64,000 nucleotides of DNA from positions 11,336,645 to 11,400,644 of the forward strand of contig NC_035433.2 in the NCBI RefSeq assembly GCF_002127325.2. The letters run 5' to 3'. Below, piece after piece: positions 32,082 through 41,507 of this stretch. Every line of letters starts with the position of its first letter. The stretch's first letter is position 1. The notes under the pieces were generated by a model. That model searched no databases and was not told the DNA's origin. It was given only the letters and a program-made list of their open reading frames with translations. The position numbers and the translations under genes were made by a program. This DNA is from Helianthus annuus. Its lineage: Eukaryota > Streptophyta > Magnoliopsida > Asterales > Asteraceae.

Positions 32082-34934
32082 TTAGTTGGAGAGGGGGACC
32101 CAAGCCTTCATAGACTTGGGTTGCCCCTGAGAATCAAGAAATGTAATTTCAATTTCCTGATAATTTTCAAGCACAACAACTCCCCTTGAACCTTTACCTG
32201 TTTTAGGTTTCCAAGTTTGTTTTTGTTTACCAGAGTGTGTATTATGTACATTTTCTGGTTTTAATGGTTGTGACAAACTAGGTTTCCTTTTAACAGTTTC
32301 CGGTTTTAAGGCCTTTTCGATCACCTTTACATTTTTACGTCGTTGTTTTGTTTCTTGCTCTTGAATAGTGCGTTTATCATGTTTTGGAGAAACAGTACGA
32401 CGTTGTGAGTGACCTTGTTCAGAGGGGGTTCTTTCAACAAAATTTGGTTTGGGCAAGTTTGTGCAATCTTTAATGATGTGCCCAGACTTCCCACATTTGA
32501 AACAAGTTCTCCTTTCAACAAACTTAGGAGAATTTGTTCGACTGGCAGATGTTGAACCTGTAGAACCTGAGGTACTTGCTCGTTCATCACACCCGTTTGT
32601 GTGTTGGGTGTAATTGTTATCACTGTTACGCTTCAAAATCTTGACTTTTTGTACAAAATCGGTGTTTGATTTGTTTTCGAAAGTCTCAATTTTATCGGTA
32701 CCCTTTGATGCTACAAATTTAACATCTTTGCCCTTCTTCTGATTACGAGCTCCCTTTGTTTCAACCTTAGCCTTTGGCTTTGGAGCTAGTTGATGTTGTT
32801 TACCCTTAAAAGCAATCGGTTGTTGCTTTGTCGGTGATTTCTGTTTTCCAAATTGTTTTCTGATTTCAGCTTTTGGAATTGGATCACATTGAGTTACAGT
32901 AACTCCAGGGATCGTCTTTCCCAAAAACTTGCTTGTGTTATCTTCAAAAACTTTATCAATCAGGGATGGATTGACATTTTTAATTGGAAAATCATTGTTT
33001 GAATAAATCTTAACATCTCCGACCAAGGTGTACAACAAATCATTGCTTTTAACAGCAAACACACTTTCTTTGTCATTCTTGACATCTTTGACAGGATTTA
33101 TCACTTTCTTGGCAACAGGTTGCACGACAGGAGTAGGAGGATCACAAAGAATATGATTCTCAATTGGAATTTCTACTCCTTTCGCCTCATCAAGTGATTC
33201 ATCCTGGTCATTCACATCTGATTCATCATCTGAAGAATCACAGTCCTCAATAGTTGGAGGACTTTGATTTGAAGCACATGATGACTTTTCTTTGTTATCA
33301 GATGAGCCCTCCGATGAATTGTCCGGTTTGAACCCTAGCCCAGTAGCAAATTCTTCAACGTTAAGAGGCACACTGGGTTCATACCGGGGCATTTCCTCTT
33401 CATCGGGCATTTTGGTATAGTTGTTCATCAAAGGGGGCGGACATTTCTTATATCCTATCCCCTTCTGATTTCCTTTCGGTTGTTGAACCTCGATGATGTG
33501 ATCAAGCACAAATTGGGAGTTAGAATAACTATCCAATTTTTGTTTGATCGCATCATGCTCGCATTGGGCAATGGCTAATTGCTTTTTGGTTTCCTCAACA
33601 AGGTTGATATAGTCATTAATACTAACTTGTTTATGATACACAACTTTGTTCAATTCGGAAACACTTTTCTTTAGAGTTTCAATCACAGTTTTAAACTCCT
33701 TTTCGTTTTGAGTTAACGCCATGTTTGCCTCTTTGCACTTGGCCAGTTCAATTACCAAACTTTGATTGTGACTATGAACCGTTTCTGATTCACGTCTCAA
33801 TTCAACACATTCATGCTTCATTTTAGCACATTCACTACATATGCTAGGAGTTTCAACCTTTACCTGACTTGAAGAAGCTGTGACATTAGTCATAGAGACA
33901 GGTTGAGAAGAGAAAGATCCATCTTCAGTGAGAATCTTCTCCATTTCTTTCGATGTAGTATCAGCTTTCTCGATCAAGTCAGATTTCTTGTCAGCCTCAT
34001 TCGACAAATTATCAGCTTCAGAATCAATTCTTTCATTTAGATTAGATTCTTCATCTGAACTGCCACTATATCCTGAACTGTTATCATCTTCCGAAGATTG
34101 ACCATCATTGACATTCTTGACAATCTCAGCGTAAAATGCAGTTCTTGTTTGGTCACTGTTTCCCAACTGTATATTCGTACCACAATCGACGCTTTGCTCA
34201 AATTGAGGTTTTGTTGTGGAAACTTGAGGTTGTGGTTGTGGCTGTGTTGGGACAGGAATGTACGACTTCGGATCGAATTGAGGTTGTGGAGCAGCTATTG
34301 ACTGAGGAAATGAAAAGGAACTCGTATTGGACACAAAGGCAGTTTGAAGCTTCGGTTGCTGAACAGGACTAGAACTAGCTGAAGGACCAAAACCAGGCAA
34401 ATACATTTCTGTGTTTTTAGGAACAAGAGCTCGCTGAGCTTTCCGGATTTCTTGGTCATTCTTGTGTTCCAGCTTCTCAATGAATTCATAGATGTTGATT
34501 GTATTCAGAGTACCCGTATGCTTCAGCTGCTCAATGAATGAACCCCACTTTGGTGGTAGAGCATCAGCAAACCGTGCCACCATTTCCTGTTGAGATGTAG
34601 GAACACCAAAAGCACGCATTTCACACATTAAATGATAATAACGATTCGTTATATCATTTAGTGTTTCTTTCTCTAAGAAACGAAATGATTCGAATTTCTT
34701 CTTCAACTGATCCTGGCGTATCTTAGTAGTAGCTGCATATCCTTCTCCTCTTTCTGCCACAAAATTCTGCATGTCTTGATCTTGCTTTGACACCAAAGCC
34801 CATTGACATGAACTTATTGATTGTTGTTGTTTTGGAATGGCACTCGTCATATATTCAGCCATCGACATCTGTTTCAGATCTGGTTGTGGATCCGTACTCC
34901 AATCCCAAGGACTTGTGCAGCTCATTGTGATCAA
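32082..34934 (-). CDS. gag: Element B gag, open frame of 950 codons with internal losses
   Basis: It is uninterrupted from ATG 34934 to TAA 32082. The N-terminus (MITMSCTSPWDWSTDP) differs from element A. The first part of the capsid region around LMHLNEYPGW is missing, but the second half is kept (FADALPPKWGSFIEQLKHTG). The first CCHC knuckle is absent, with a short Cys-poor stretch in its place. The coiled coil is altered, and the C-terminal knuckle CFKCGKSGHIIKDC is present. It ends KAWVPLSN like the others. An open gag in an element without pol suggests selection on Gag, or simply youth. Confidence 0.9.
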   Translation of the reverse strand: MITMSCTSPWDWSTDPQPDLKQMSMAEYMTSAIPKQQQSISSCQWALVSKQDQDMQNFVAERGEGYAATTKIRQDQLKKKFESFRFLEKETLNDITNRYYHLMCEMRAFGVPTSQQEMVARFADALPPKWGSFIEQLKHTGTLNTINIYEFIEKLEHKNDQEIRKAQRALVPKNTEMYLPGFGPSASSSPVQQPKLQTAFVSNTSSFSFPQSIAAPQPQFDPKSYIPVPTQPQPQPQVSTTKPQFEQSVDCGTNIQLGNSDQTRTAFYAEIVKNVNDGQSSEDDNSSGYSGSSDEESNLNERIDSEADNLSNEADKKSDLIEKADTTSKEMEKILTEDGSFSSQPVSMTNVTASSSQVKVETPSICSECAKMKHECVELRRESETVHSHNQSLVIELAKCKEANMALTQNEKEFKTVIETLKKSVSELNKVVYHKQVSINDYINLVEETKKQLAIAQCEHDAIKQKLDSYSNSQFVLDHIIEVQQPKGNQKGIGYKKCPPPLMNNYTKMPDEEEMPRYEPSVPLNVEEFATGLGFKPDNSSEGSSDNKEKSSCASNQSPPTIEDCDSSDDESDVNDQDESLDEAKGVEIPIENHILCDPPTPVVQPVAKKVINPVKDVKNDKESVFAVKSNDLLYTLVGDVKIYSNNDFPIKNVNPSLIDKVFEDNTSKFLGKTIPGVTVTQCDPIPKAEIRKQFGKQKSPTKQQPIAFKGKQHQLAPKPKAKVETKGARNQKKGKDVKFVASKGTDKIETFENKSNTDFVQKVKILKRNSDNNYTQHTNGCDERASTSGSTGSTSASRTNSPKFVERRTCFKCGKSGHIIKDCTNLPKPNFVERTPSEQGHSQRRTVSPKHDKRTIQEQETKQRRKNVKVIEKALKPETVKRKPSLSQPLKPENVHNTHSGKQKQTWKPKTGKGSRGVVVLENYQEIEITFLDSQGQPKSMKAWVPLSN

Positions 34935-34984
34935 AAATTAATAAATAACCTACACACCACAAACTGTTAACAACAAACAGACAA

Positions 34985-35350
34985 CAATTGAAAGATACAA
35001 TCTGATCGAAAGATCAAGACTTGTTCGAAGGATCAACAGTGATCGAAAGATTACTGTTGAGTTTCGAGCAAAGTCTTCGAAAGATTCTCAATGAAAGATC
35101 CTTATCTTTCGACTGATTATCACGAAAGATTCACAGTTCGAAAGATCTATATCTTTCGAATACTGATCTCGAAAGATTCACAATGAAAGATCCTTATCTT
35201 TCGAGATGTATCCTTATCTTTCGGACAACCAACTTTCGAAAAGATTCCAACTACGAAGGATAACCCTTAGACTTCGAAAGACTACTCGAAGGATGCTTAT
35301 CTTTCGAGCTGCCTTTGATCGAAAGATGTCGAAGGATATCTTTCGATGTC
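34985..35350 (-). repeat. Leader motif array of element B (TTTCGA / TCGAAAGAT)
   Basis: Dense copies of GATCTTTCGA, CGAAAGATC and CGAAGGAT lie between the gag start and the PBS, the same motif as in element A and in the U3 of both. Sequences between motifs differ from A. Confidence 0.85.
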
Positions 35351-35731
35351 GAAGGATATCTTTCGACAGCTCTGACACACTGACACAAAGTACGACGGGT
35401 TGGTGAAAAAGGTGATGTGTTGATGTACCAACTTTCGGCAGAAAGGATGGTTCTGCAACAACTTTTCACCAACTTTTTGACTTTCAAAAAGTTTTGCCAA
35501 AATAAGCAACCTTATCTTCAAGATCTGGTCACCGGAAACAAATCTGAATATGGCCGGAAAAATCAAAGTTTTACAAACACGATTTTTATGTTACCCAAAC
35601 CGACCCCGAACACTCCCGATAGGTTTAGTACGCGTTTTTATGCAGAAAACTACCAAAAACGGGTGCTAAACCAAGTGTCCAAACACACCAAGAACTTGAA
35701 CAAACCGGTTTTAAACAAGGTAAAGAGCGAG

Positions 35732-35743
35732 GCTCTGATACCA
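35732..35743 (-). other. Primer binding site of element B
   Basis: On the minus strand TGGTATCAGAGC lies two bases inside the 5' LTR. Identical to element A. Confidence 0.95.
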
Positions 35744-35745
35744 CT

Positions 35746-36372
35746 TGTAGGTCCCTTTTCTCGGAGGATCGAGAACAAACCTAAACCTTGTTATACTAAC
35801 CCACTAGCGAGTGCGGAATCCAAGCTAGCGGGCAAACCGGGATGATGCAAGAACAAACACAAGAACACACAAAGTTCACCGATTAACACCACTGTATTAA
35901 TACGTATGAAGGTTTACGGTTACAAGCACAATGTTTACAATCTTGTTTGCAAACTCTCTAAAGTGTGTGTGTGTGTGTTTTCCAGCAGAGTTTCACTAAC
36001 TCTCCAAATGTGCATCACACTAACACTAACACACTGCATGGGTATTTATACCCATACACAGCAGGTCTTGGTCGAAGGATCGATAGATGGTCCGAAGGAT
36101 CATCTGTCGATGACAATGTGTCCGAAAGATCAGCATGGACATCGAAGGATCATCCTTCGATGCCTAATGGTCGAACCATGGTCGAACCATATCTTTCGAG
36201 CACCTCGAAGGATCAGTTGTATCCTTCGAGGCTATCCTTCGATCCAGACAAACATCATGTTGTCCAAGTCAAACTAGGAGGATAGTTAACTTGGTCAACT
36301 TACAGACTGATTTAGGACATCGTTTACATACAGACTGAATACAGACAAAGTACAGACACAAGTGCACCAACA
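35746..36372 (-). repeat. Element B 5' LTR (right in window)
   Basis: 627 bp, apparently identical to 28821-29447, followed by the target duplication TTTAC. Confidence 0.95.
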
Positions 36373-36476
36373 TTTACTAATATAGTAAAAGTGATATAAC
36401 CACAGGGGCCAAAAACGTAATTCACTCGATTTAAAATGATATAAAAGGGATGTCGAAAGTTTTCATAGAAACGTTT
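36373..36476. repeat. Duplicated block copy 1, continuation after element B
   Basis: TTTACTAATATAGTAAAAG onward matches 61166-61275 up to AGAAACGTTTTACAT, where the copies part. Confidence 0.9.
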
Positions 36477-36791
36477 TACATGCCTGATGAAACATGTGAT
36501 GGTCCTCACAAACAATCTGACAATGAGAATACTGGATAACATAGGCCCCGGTGATGGTCCTCACAAACAATCTGACAATGGATTTAAAATGTTATGGAAG
36601 TGAAGTTTTTTGAAAACACATTAAACATGTGGTGTTTAAAAACCAATGAGGATCCTGGATATTATTTAAATTGCTCTATTTTTTTTTGTTTTGTATACCA
36701 CTATATTTTATACAAGCTAAGATCCTGCATAAAACCGTTGAAATATGGAAATTCACTATTAAGGACACATTTTACATGGTATATATGCTTA
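36477..36791. other. Unassigned sequence with a short direct repeat
   Basis: The phrase GTGATGGTCCTCACAAACAA, extending about 30 bp, occurs at 36499 and 36551. The rest is AT-rich with no gene recognised. Confidence 0.5.
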
Positions 36792-37000
36792 TTAACTAAC
36801 CATGGGGTGTAGCCCAGTAGCCACTGGCACCTATCTAAAACCGGTTCAGGAGTCCAAAGTGGCGCAGGTTCGAATCCTGCTTGCAGGCTCTTCGCTCCCC
36901 TCGAACTCGGCTAGGTATTCACCGCCAGGCAGCGTTGCCAGGTCGCTAGCTTGGGAAGGGAGATCCCTTCCGCGGTCAGGGGTACCGTGCAATTACCCTT
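36792..37000 (+). mobile_element. tRNA-derived SINE, plus strand, 10-bp target duplication
   Basis: Flanked by TATATGCTTA at 36782-36791 and 37001-37010. An A-box-like GTAGCCCAGTAGCC (from 36808) and a perfect B box GGTTCGAATCC (36867-36877) are present. The body after the B box is unlike the other SINE, so this is a different family. It is not a tRNA gene: no acceptor or anticodon stem can be formed. Confidence 0.8.
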
Positions 37001-37009
37001 TATATGCTT

Positions 37010-37330
37010 AATATACGCCATGTACAGGCATGTATGTGACGATATAAAGAAGGGTGTGCATATTCACATACATGTGGGACTTTTATATACGCCATGTACA
37101 GGCATGTATGTGACGTGTAGGGTTTATTTCTCTAACCAGATACCAAAAATGAGACCCCTATATATGTCACTTACAAACCTGTACGCAACGTATAGGGTTT
37201 ATGTCTATAACCAGGGGTGAAACCTAGTACAATGTCAAATCAGGCACATATATGACATATACAGGCCTGTACAAGGCTTCTATATTCCGCTTACAGGTCT
37301 GTACAGTGCTATACTAGGCGTATCCATATA
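37010..37330. repeat. Diverged tandem array of 'gccatgtacaggcatgtatgtgac' units
   Basis: Two close copies (about 37016 and 37090) and several decayed ones (ACAAACCTGTACGCAACG, ACAGGCCTGTACAAGGC, ACAGGTCTGTACAGTGC) have a period of roughly 55-75 bp. Each core can form a small hairpin around TGTACAGGCATGTA. It lies just upstream of PI-2. Confidence 0.7.
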
Positions 37331-37458
37331 TAAACCAAATATCTCATTACGATGTAGCTATGCCATGCGACGTGGAGTGAAACCATTGGTCATGTAAAGT
37401 TTTCAATTTATGAGGTTGAATAAATAAAATATAATAATTTTAATAAACCATTCAAGTC

Positions 37459-37466
37459 TATATATA
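37459..37466 (+). promoter_or_regulatory. TATA box of PI-2
   Basis: TATATATA in GTCTATATATAGCAC lies about 95 bp before the ATG at 37554. The 5' UTR contains a GAAGAAGAAGAAGAAG run just before the start. It does not resemble the PI-1 promoter, in line with the gene's foreign 5' part. Confidence 0.6.
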
Positions 37467-37553
37467 GCACAAACCGAACCCCTTTACTTTCAACAACAAT
37501 CTCCATTTTTAAAGCTTCAAGTTCTTGCAACTCTAGTGAAGAAGAAGAAGAAG

Positions 37554-38037
37554 ATGGCATCCATCTCCACCTCCCTTCCAATCTCATCACCCTCCTTGTC
37601 TCTGCTCCAAAAGCCAACGATCACTGCCCGCAGTTCTCCAGTTCTTCGTATGTTTCAAATAAACAAATCATACATATAATGAGTCAAATATATATACATG
37701 TAGTTACACATATTTTAACGAAAGTTGTTAATCATGATCAGGATTGCCATCGATGAGCAAGATGGGTAAAGTGAGATGTTCCGTGGAAGGCAAGCCTGAT
37801 GTCATATCCAAGGACAGTGTACCCGATTTCATTGTACCAGGAAAGAGTTCATGGCCAGAGCTTGTAGGGGAAAAAGGAGAAGTGGCAAAAGCGATAATTG
37901 AGAAAGAAAATCCACTAGTCAATGCTATCATAATATCTGGAAATTCTCCCACCACGGATATGATGTTTGTGTCCAACCGTGTGAGGGTTGTGGTGAATGC
38001 TGAGGGATTGGTGACTAAAACACCCATCATTGGCTAG
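37554..38037 (+). CDS. PI-2: chimeric gene, PsbW-like plastid transit peptide fused to a potato inhibitor I domain
   Basis: Exons 37554-37647 and 37742-38037 join in phase 1 (94-nt GT-AG intron) into 129 residues. Residues 1-50 (MASISTSLPISSPS..., ARSSPVLRLPSMSK, KVRCSVEGKP) are rich in Ser/Thr, poor in acids, and match the conserved transit peptide of photosystem II subunit PsbW; none of the PsbW mature protein follows. From residue 65 (GKSSWPELVGEKGEV to KTPIIG) it is a complete inhibitor. The junction falls exactly at the splice acceptor used in PI-1 (CCAG|GAAAGAG at 37840/37841). That acceptor is still usable and in phase, giving a shorter 97-residue form. The loop (GNSPTTDMMFVSNRVRV) is one residue longer than usual, with P1 Asp104 or Met105, and the two Cys of PI-1 are missing. 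It likely targets the inhibitor to plastids (inference). Confidence 0.8.
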
Positions 38038-38394
38038 TTTATTAGGTGTGCTTTTGTAGTATCAAAATTTTATAAATAAACGATGTGTACTTGTTGTATC
38101 TTAGGATTGTTGTTGTTTTAAATAATATTGTCAGGTAAGAACTGTATGTTGTTAATATATTGTTTTAGTAAATAAAATGCAACTGTAGCATGTATATGAG
38201 TATATCTATCACTTATTTAATAATTCGCTTCTTTTATGATTTTGCGTTTTAAGATGTTAACTGGCCGGTGTAATAACAAATAACTCAAATGAGAGTGCAA
38301 TTTAGCTTGGATAGTTAAATGCGATTAAATATTCTACAACGTTAATTTATATGATATTTTTAGGTATGTGGCTCTCAAAATTGGATATCGTATC
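38038..38394. other. PI-2 3' flank, no similarity elsewhere in window
   Basis: AT-rich with AATAAA-type signals near 38080 and 38172. No repeat or gene was recognised before the duplicated block starts. Confidence 0.6.
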
Positions 38395-39164
38395 AAAATT
38401 GTATGTGCAGTAAGCATATCATATCAAAATTGGATAACTAACTCATGTATTATGTACGTATGCATTGGTAAATAAAATATGTAATATTTGAGCTTCATAT
38501 CTATAGTTATGTAGTGAAGCCGTTTGTGTTAACTGTTGAGATGTTCCATGTTAATTACCGTATTTTACTTGAAATTTGAGTGTTCATTAAGCTGGAGGAG
38601 TTAAATTAGATTTGGCCGTAAAATCTGGTGAAGATTGAGTTGCTCGTGAAATCGGACCAGCTAATAATATCTTTGACATTAGATCCAAATGTACAGATCA
38701 TGACTAACTAATGCCTTATCTGATTCGGGTTGTGTTGATCTGATCATCTTCAGTTTGGATCCTGAATCAGAAGACTGGTTTAACGCGATTGATGATGAAA
38801 TCAGGTTTTGATGTCTCTCCTATGTAGGCTATAAGGGGTTGTATGTAGCAGTGCCTACTTAGTTTTGGGATGGATATATAGGTGGTGCCTCAACAAAATT
38901 AAAGTCTCATTTTTGTACCTAGTATAATTCAGTTGTTCAACTATTTCGAGGGCCACACAAGTGACGTAAAACCACAATGACCGCCTCATTTATTAATTGT
39001 TAAATTGGGGGCTCTTTCTTAATTTGTCTTTTGATGATCACAGAACCTAAAGTTAGCAATTATAAATTACATAACCTAAACTAGTCTCACCCAAGTTAGC
39101 ATTGTTGCTACCCAAATCTGCATCGGTGTGGGTGGGGGACTAGAGAAACACCAAGATCCGATTT

Positions 39165-39794
39165 TGTAGCTCCGGCTAGGAGGATCTAGTCGCCTAATCC
39201 TTGTATACAAACCACCTCGGTTGTGCGGAATCCAACCGAGATAGCAAACCGAAATAGAACACACAATTAAACGACACACAAGATTCACCGATTAACACCT
39301 CTGTATCGTATGAAAGGTCTTTTACAATGCAATGTTTACAAATGTATTCTGTAAACTCTCAAAGTTCTCTCGTGTGTGTGTGTGTGTTTGTGCTCTCTGG
39401 GTTCTCTAGTGTTCTCTCTCTTGTGTCTATCTAGTTCTGAGTTGAGACTGTCTATTTATAGCACCAGACACCACGAAACGGAACTGAACTCGGCGAATCA
39501 AACCAACATCGACGAAATGGAAACAAGTGACGAGGAAAGGGAAACAATATCGACGACACATTCTGTTTTGTCGACTTCTCACTTGTTTCGTCGTGTATGG
39601 GCTTGGGTCCAATTGTGTTTCGCCGAGATGCTTCAGCCCAAAGCCTTGATTCGTCGATCTGTTTAGCCCAAGGACTAGTTCAGAGTCCTTTGTTCTCTTG
39701 GCCCGCTTGAAGTCTTCTTGCACACGACGGAGGAATATCGTTGCAAAGCCGAGTCGCGTTATGTCGAGTCGCGTCCACAAATCGTGTATCAACA
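39165..39794 (-). repeat. Element C 3' LTR (left in window)
   Basis: On the minus strand it begins TGTTGATACACG and ends GGAGCTACA. The motif CGACGAAAC is repeated between 39470 and 39605. TATA box in GCTATAAATAGACAG. It differs from the right LTR by several substitutions and small indels, for example TATTAATACG shortened near 39305. Confidence 0.93.
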
Positions 39795-41500
39795 AACTCC
39801 CCATTGACGCTACTCGCGTGATTCTCCTTTTCATGTCTTCTATGTCAGAGGATCCTCACAGTCTTCACGTCTTGAAAGCAGAAAGTGTATCAACAAACTC
39901 CCCGTTTCATGTAGGAAGTGTGTTGACAAACTCCCCCTTAACATAAGCTCCCCCTTGAGTTATGCTCGTGAATGACTTGATCTTCAGTACTTTAGATCCT
40001 TGTGGTGTTGATGATGGTCAGCGGCAACTCGATCATCGTTATCTTTTGAGTGCCTTCACGTCGTGTCTTCATTCCGAAGCTTGTCATCGACTATGTTCTC
40101 CTTGCCTTTAGAATCTGCACATGCAAGAAATCTAAACACGTAATGAGAACAATTGCTTGGAATATAGTTAGCATAAACAAATGACACACGTATGACAATA
40201 TTTCAATCAACTACCGTCCGACAGTTTGAAAGTTTAACATATTTATCAATTTTAGTTCTTAACTTTCAAAACTTGCAAATTTCGACCGTTTATGAAGATT
40301 TAGTCAATTTGGTTTTCATTCAGGATACGAAGGCTTGAGATCCAACATCGTACGATCGAAAATAAAATAGAAATAAAATCTTTTTGGATTTTATAAAGTT
40401 TATATTAAAACACACTTAAAATCTTTTTGGAATTTTTGAATATTTCAAATGTAAAGACAGAAAGCAGTAAATAAATATTTACAGACATTCTTTTTGCGAG
40501 TTTCGAGGGTAAGAGAATCATATAAGTGTACGGTCATGCCAAAACGCTCTCTTTGTTCAATTAATTAACATTAAGATAAGCATTCTATAACGATTATCGG
40601 TATTGTTGTCCACATAAGCTCAACTTATCAGACGTAATCATGGCGAGGGGATATGTTAAGGTATGATTTATACTTACTGACCGGTGTTCATCCACATCAC
40701 GACACATTCCCGTATCAAGGTATGCACGAGGGTTCATCTTACCGGTGAGTATACCGATTATCATCTGTTTGACCCTATATGATGTGAGATTCTCACTTAT
40801 TTTGATTGAAAACAAGCCCTATGTGATAGAATCACTTATTGATGAGGAACTTGATTTTCATATGCATGAGGGCATAGGAGCAAGTCCGTGAACAGGTCAG
40901 TACTTTCGTACAGCAGAGAGACGAACTTGACTCCCGGATAAATGTGATATTTTATCACTTATTTTGTTTGGACATGTGATTGTTTATCACTTATTGAGGT
41001 CGAATGCAGTATGTACACGTATGTATAGTATCATGGAAGATCTAGACTTGCGTCCCCGTTATTTTTCGGTAAAAGATACAACCATGATACCTAGATGATA
41101 AGCAGCATAAAGACCGAATATCTCAGAACCTCGGCAATCTATCAAACGAAATTTCGGTACTAAGACCATATGCCAATGAATGGTTCCCACCTGGTCTTCA
41201 GTCAATTTAAGTTTATATCACCCTGCACACTTTAAAATGATTGTGAGCCTACCGATACATCTTATATAGAGCTACTTATCGTTTTTCATTTTAGGTTTAA
41301 AGAGGTTTGGATAGACCACTGATGTACTATCATTTTCTCTTTTGCTCGCCAGGAAACTCATTTTTGCTTTTCTATTGTTTTTGTGTTTTTAAATTTTTCG
41401 ATGTTTTTGGATTTTCAAATTTGGATTTACTCCCCCTAAAATCAACAAACTAAGATAAATTTAAAAGACATAAAGATATTTATAGAAATGATTTTCCGAT
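39795..41500 (-). other. Element C 3' non-coding region
   Basis: Reverse equivalent of 15300-17150 in element A, with the same mini-hairpins near 40780-41000 and purine tracts. It starts with a weak purine tract (minus strand TGGGGAGTTTG) beside the LTR; a better tract (AAGGGGGAG) lies near 39940. Confidence 0.75.
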
Positions 41501-41507
41501 GTTGGTT

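Larger units (their letters stand above)
28821..36372 (-). mobile_element. Element B: copia relative with gag but almost no pol, minus strand, very young
   Basis: Two 627-bp LTRs (28821-29447, 35746-36372) look identical by eye, and the target duplication TTTAC (28816-28820, 36373-36377) is perfect. Copy 2 shows the empty site at about 61165. On the minus strand the order is LTR, PBS, leader array, one open gag (34934-32082), a scrap of protease, a foreign open segment, a decayed end of RNase H, tail and LTR. Integrase and RT are absent, so it must have been copied in trans. Its LTR is close to that of element A. Confidence 0.95.

Noticed and set aside
36867..36877. GGTTCGAATCC as part of a tRNA gene
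   Set aside because: Only the pol III A and B boxes are present. No acceptor stem or anticodon arm can be formed, and a flanking 10-bp duplication marks a SINE.
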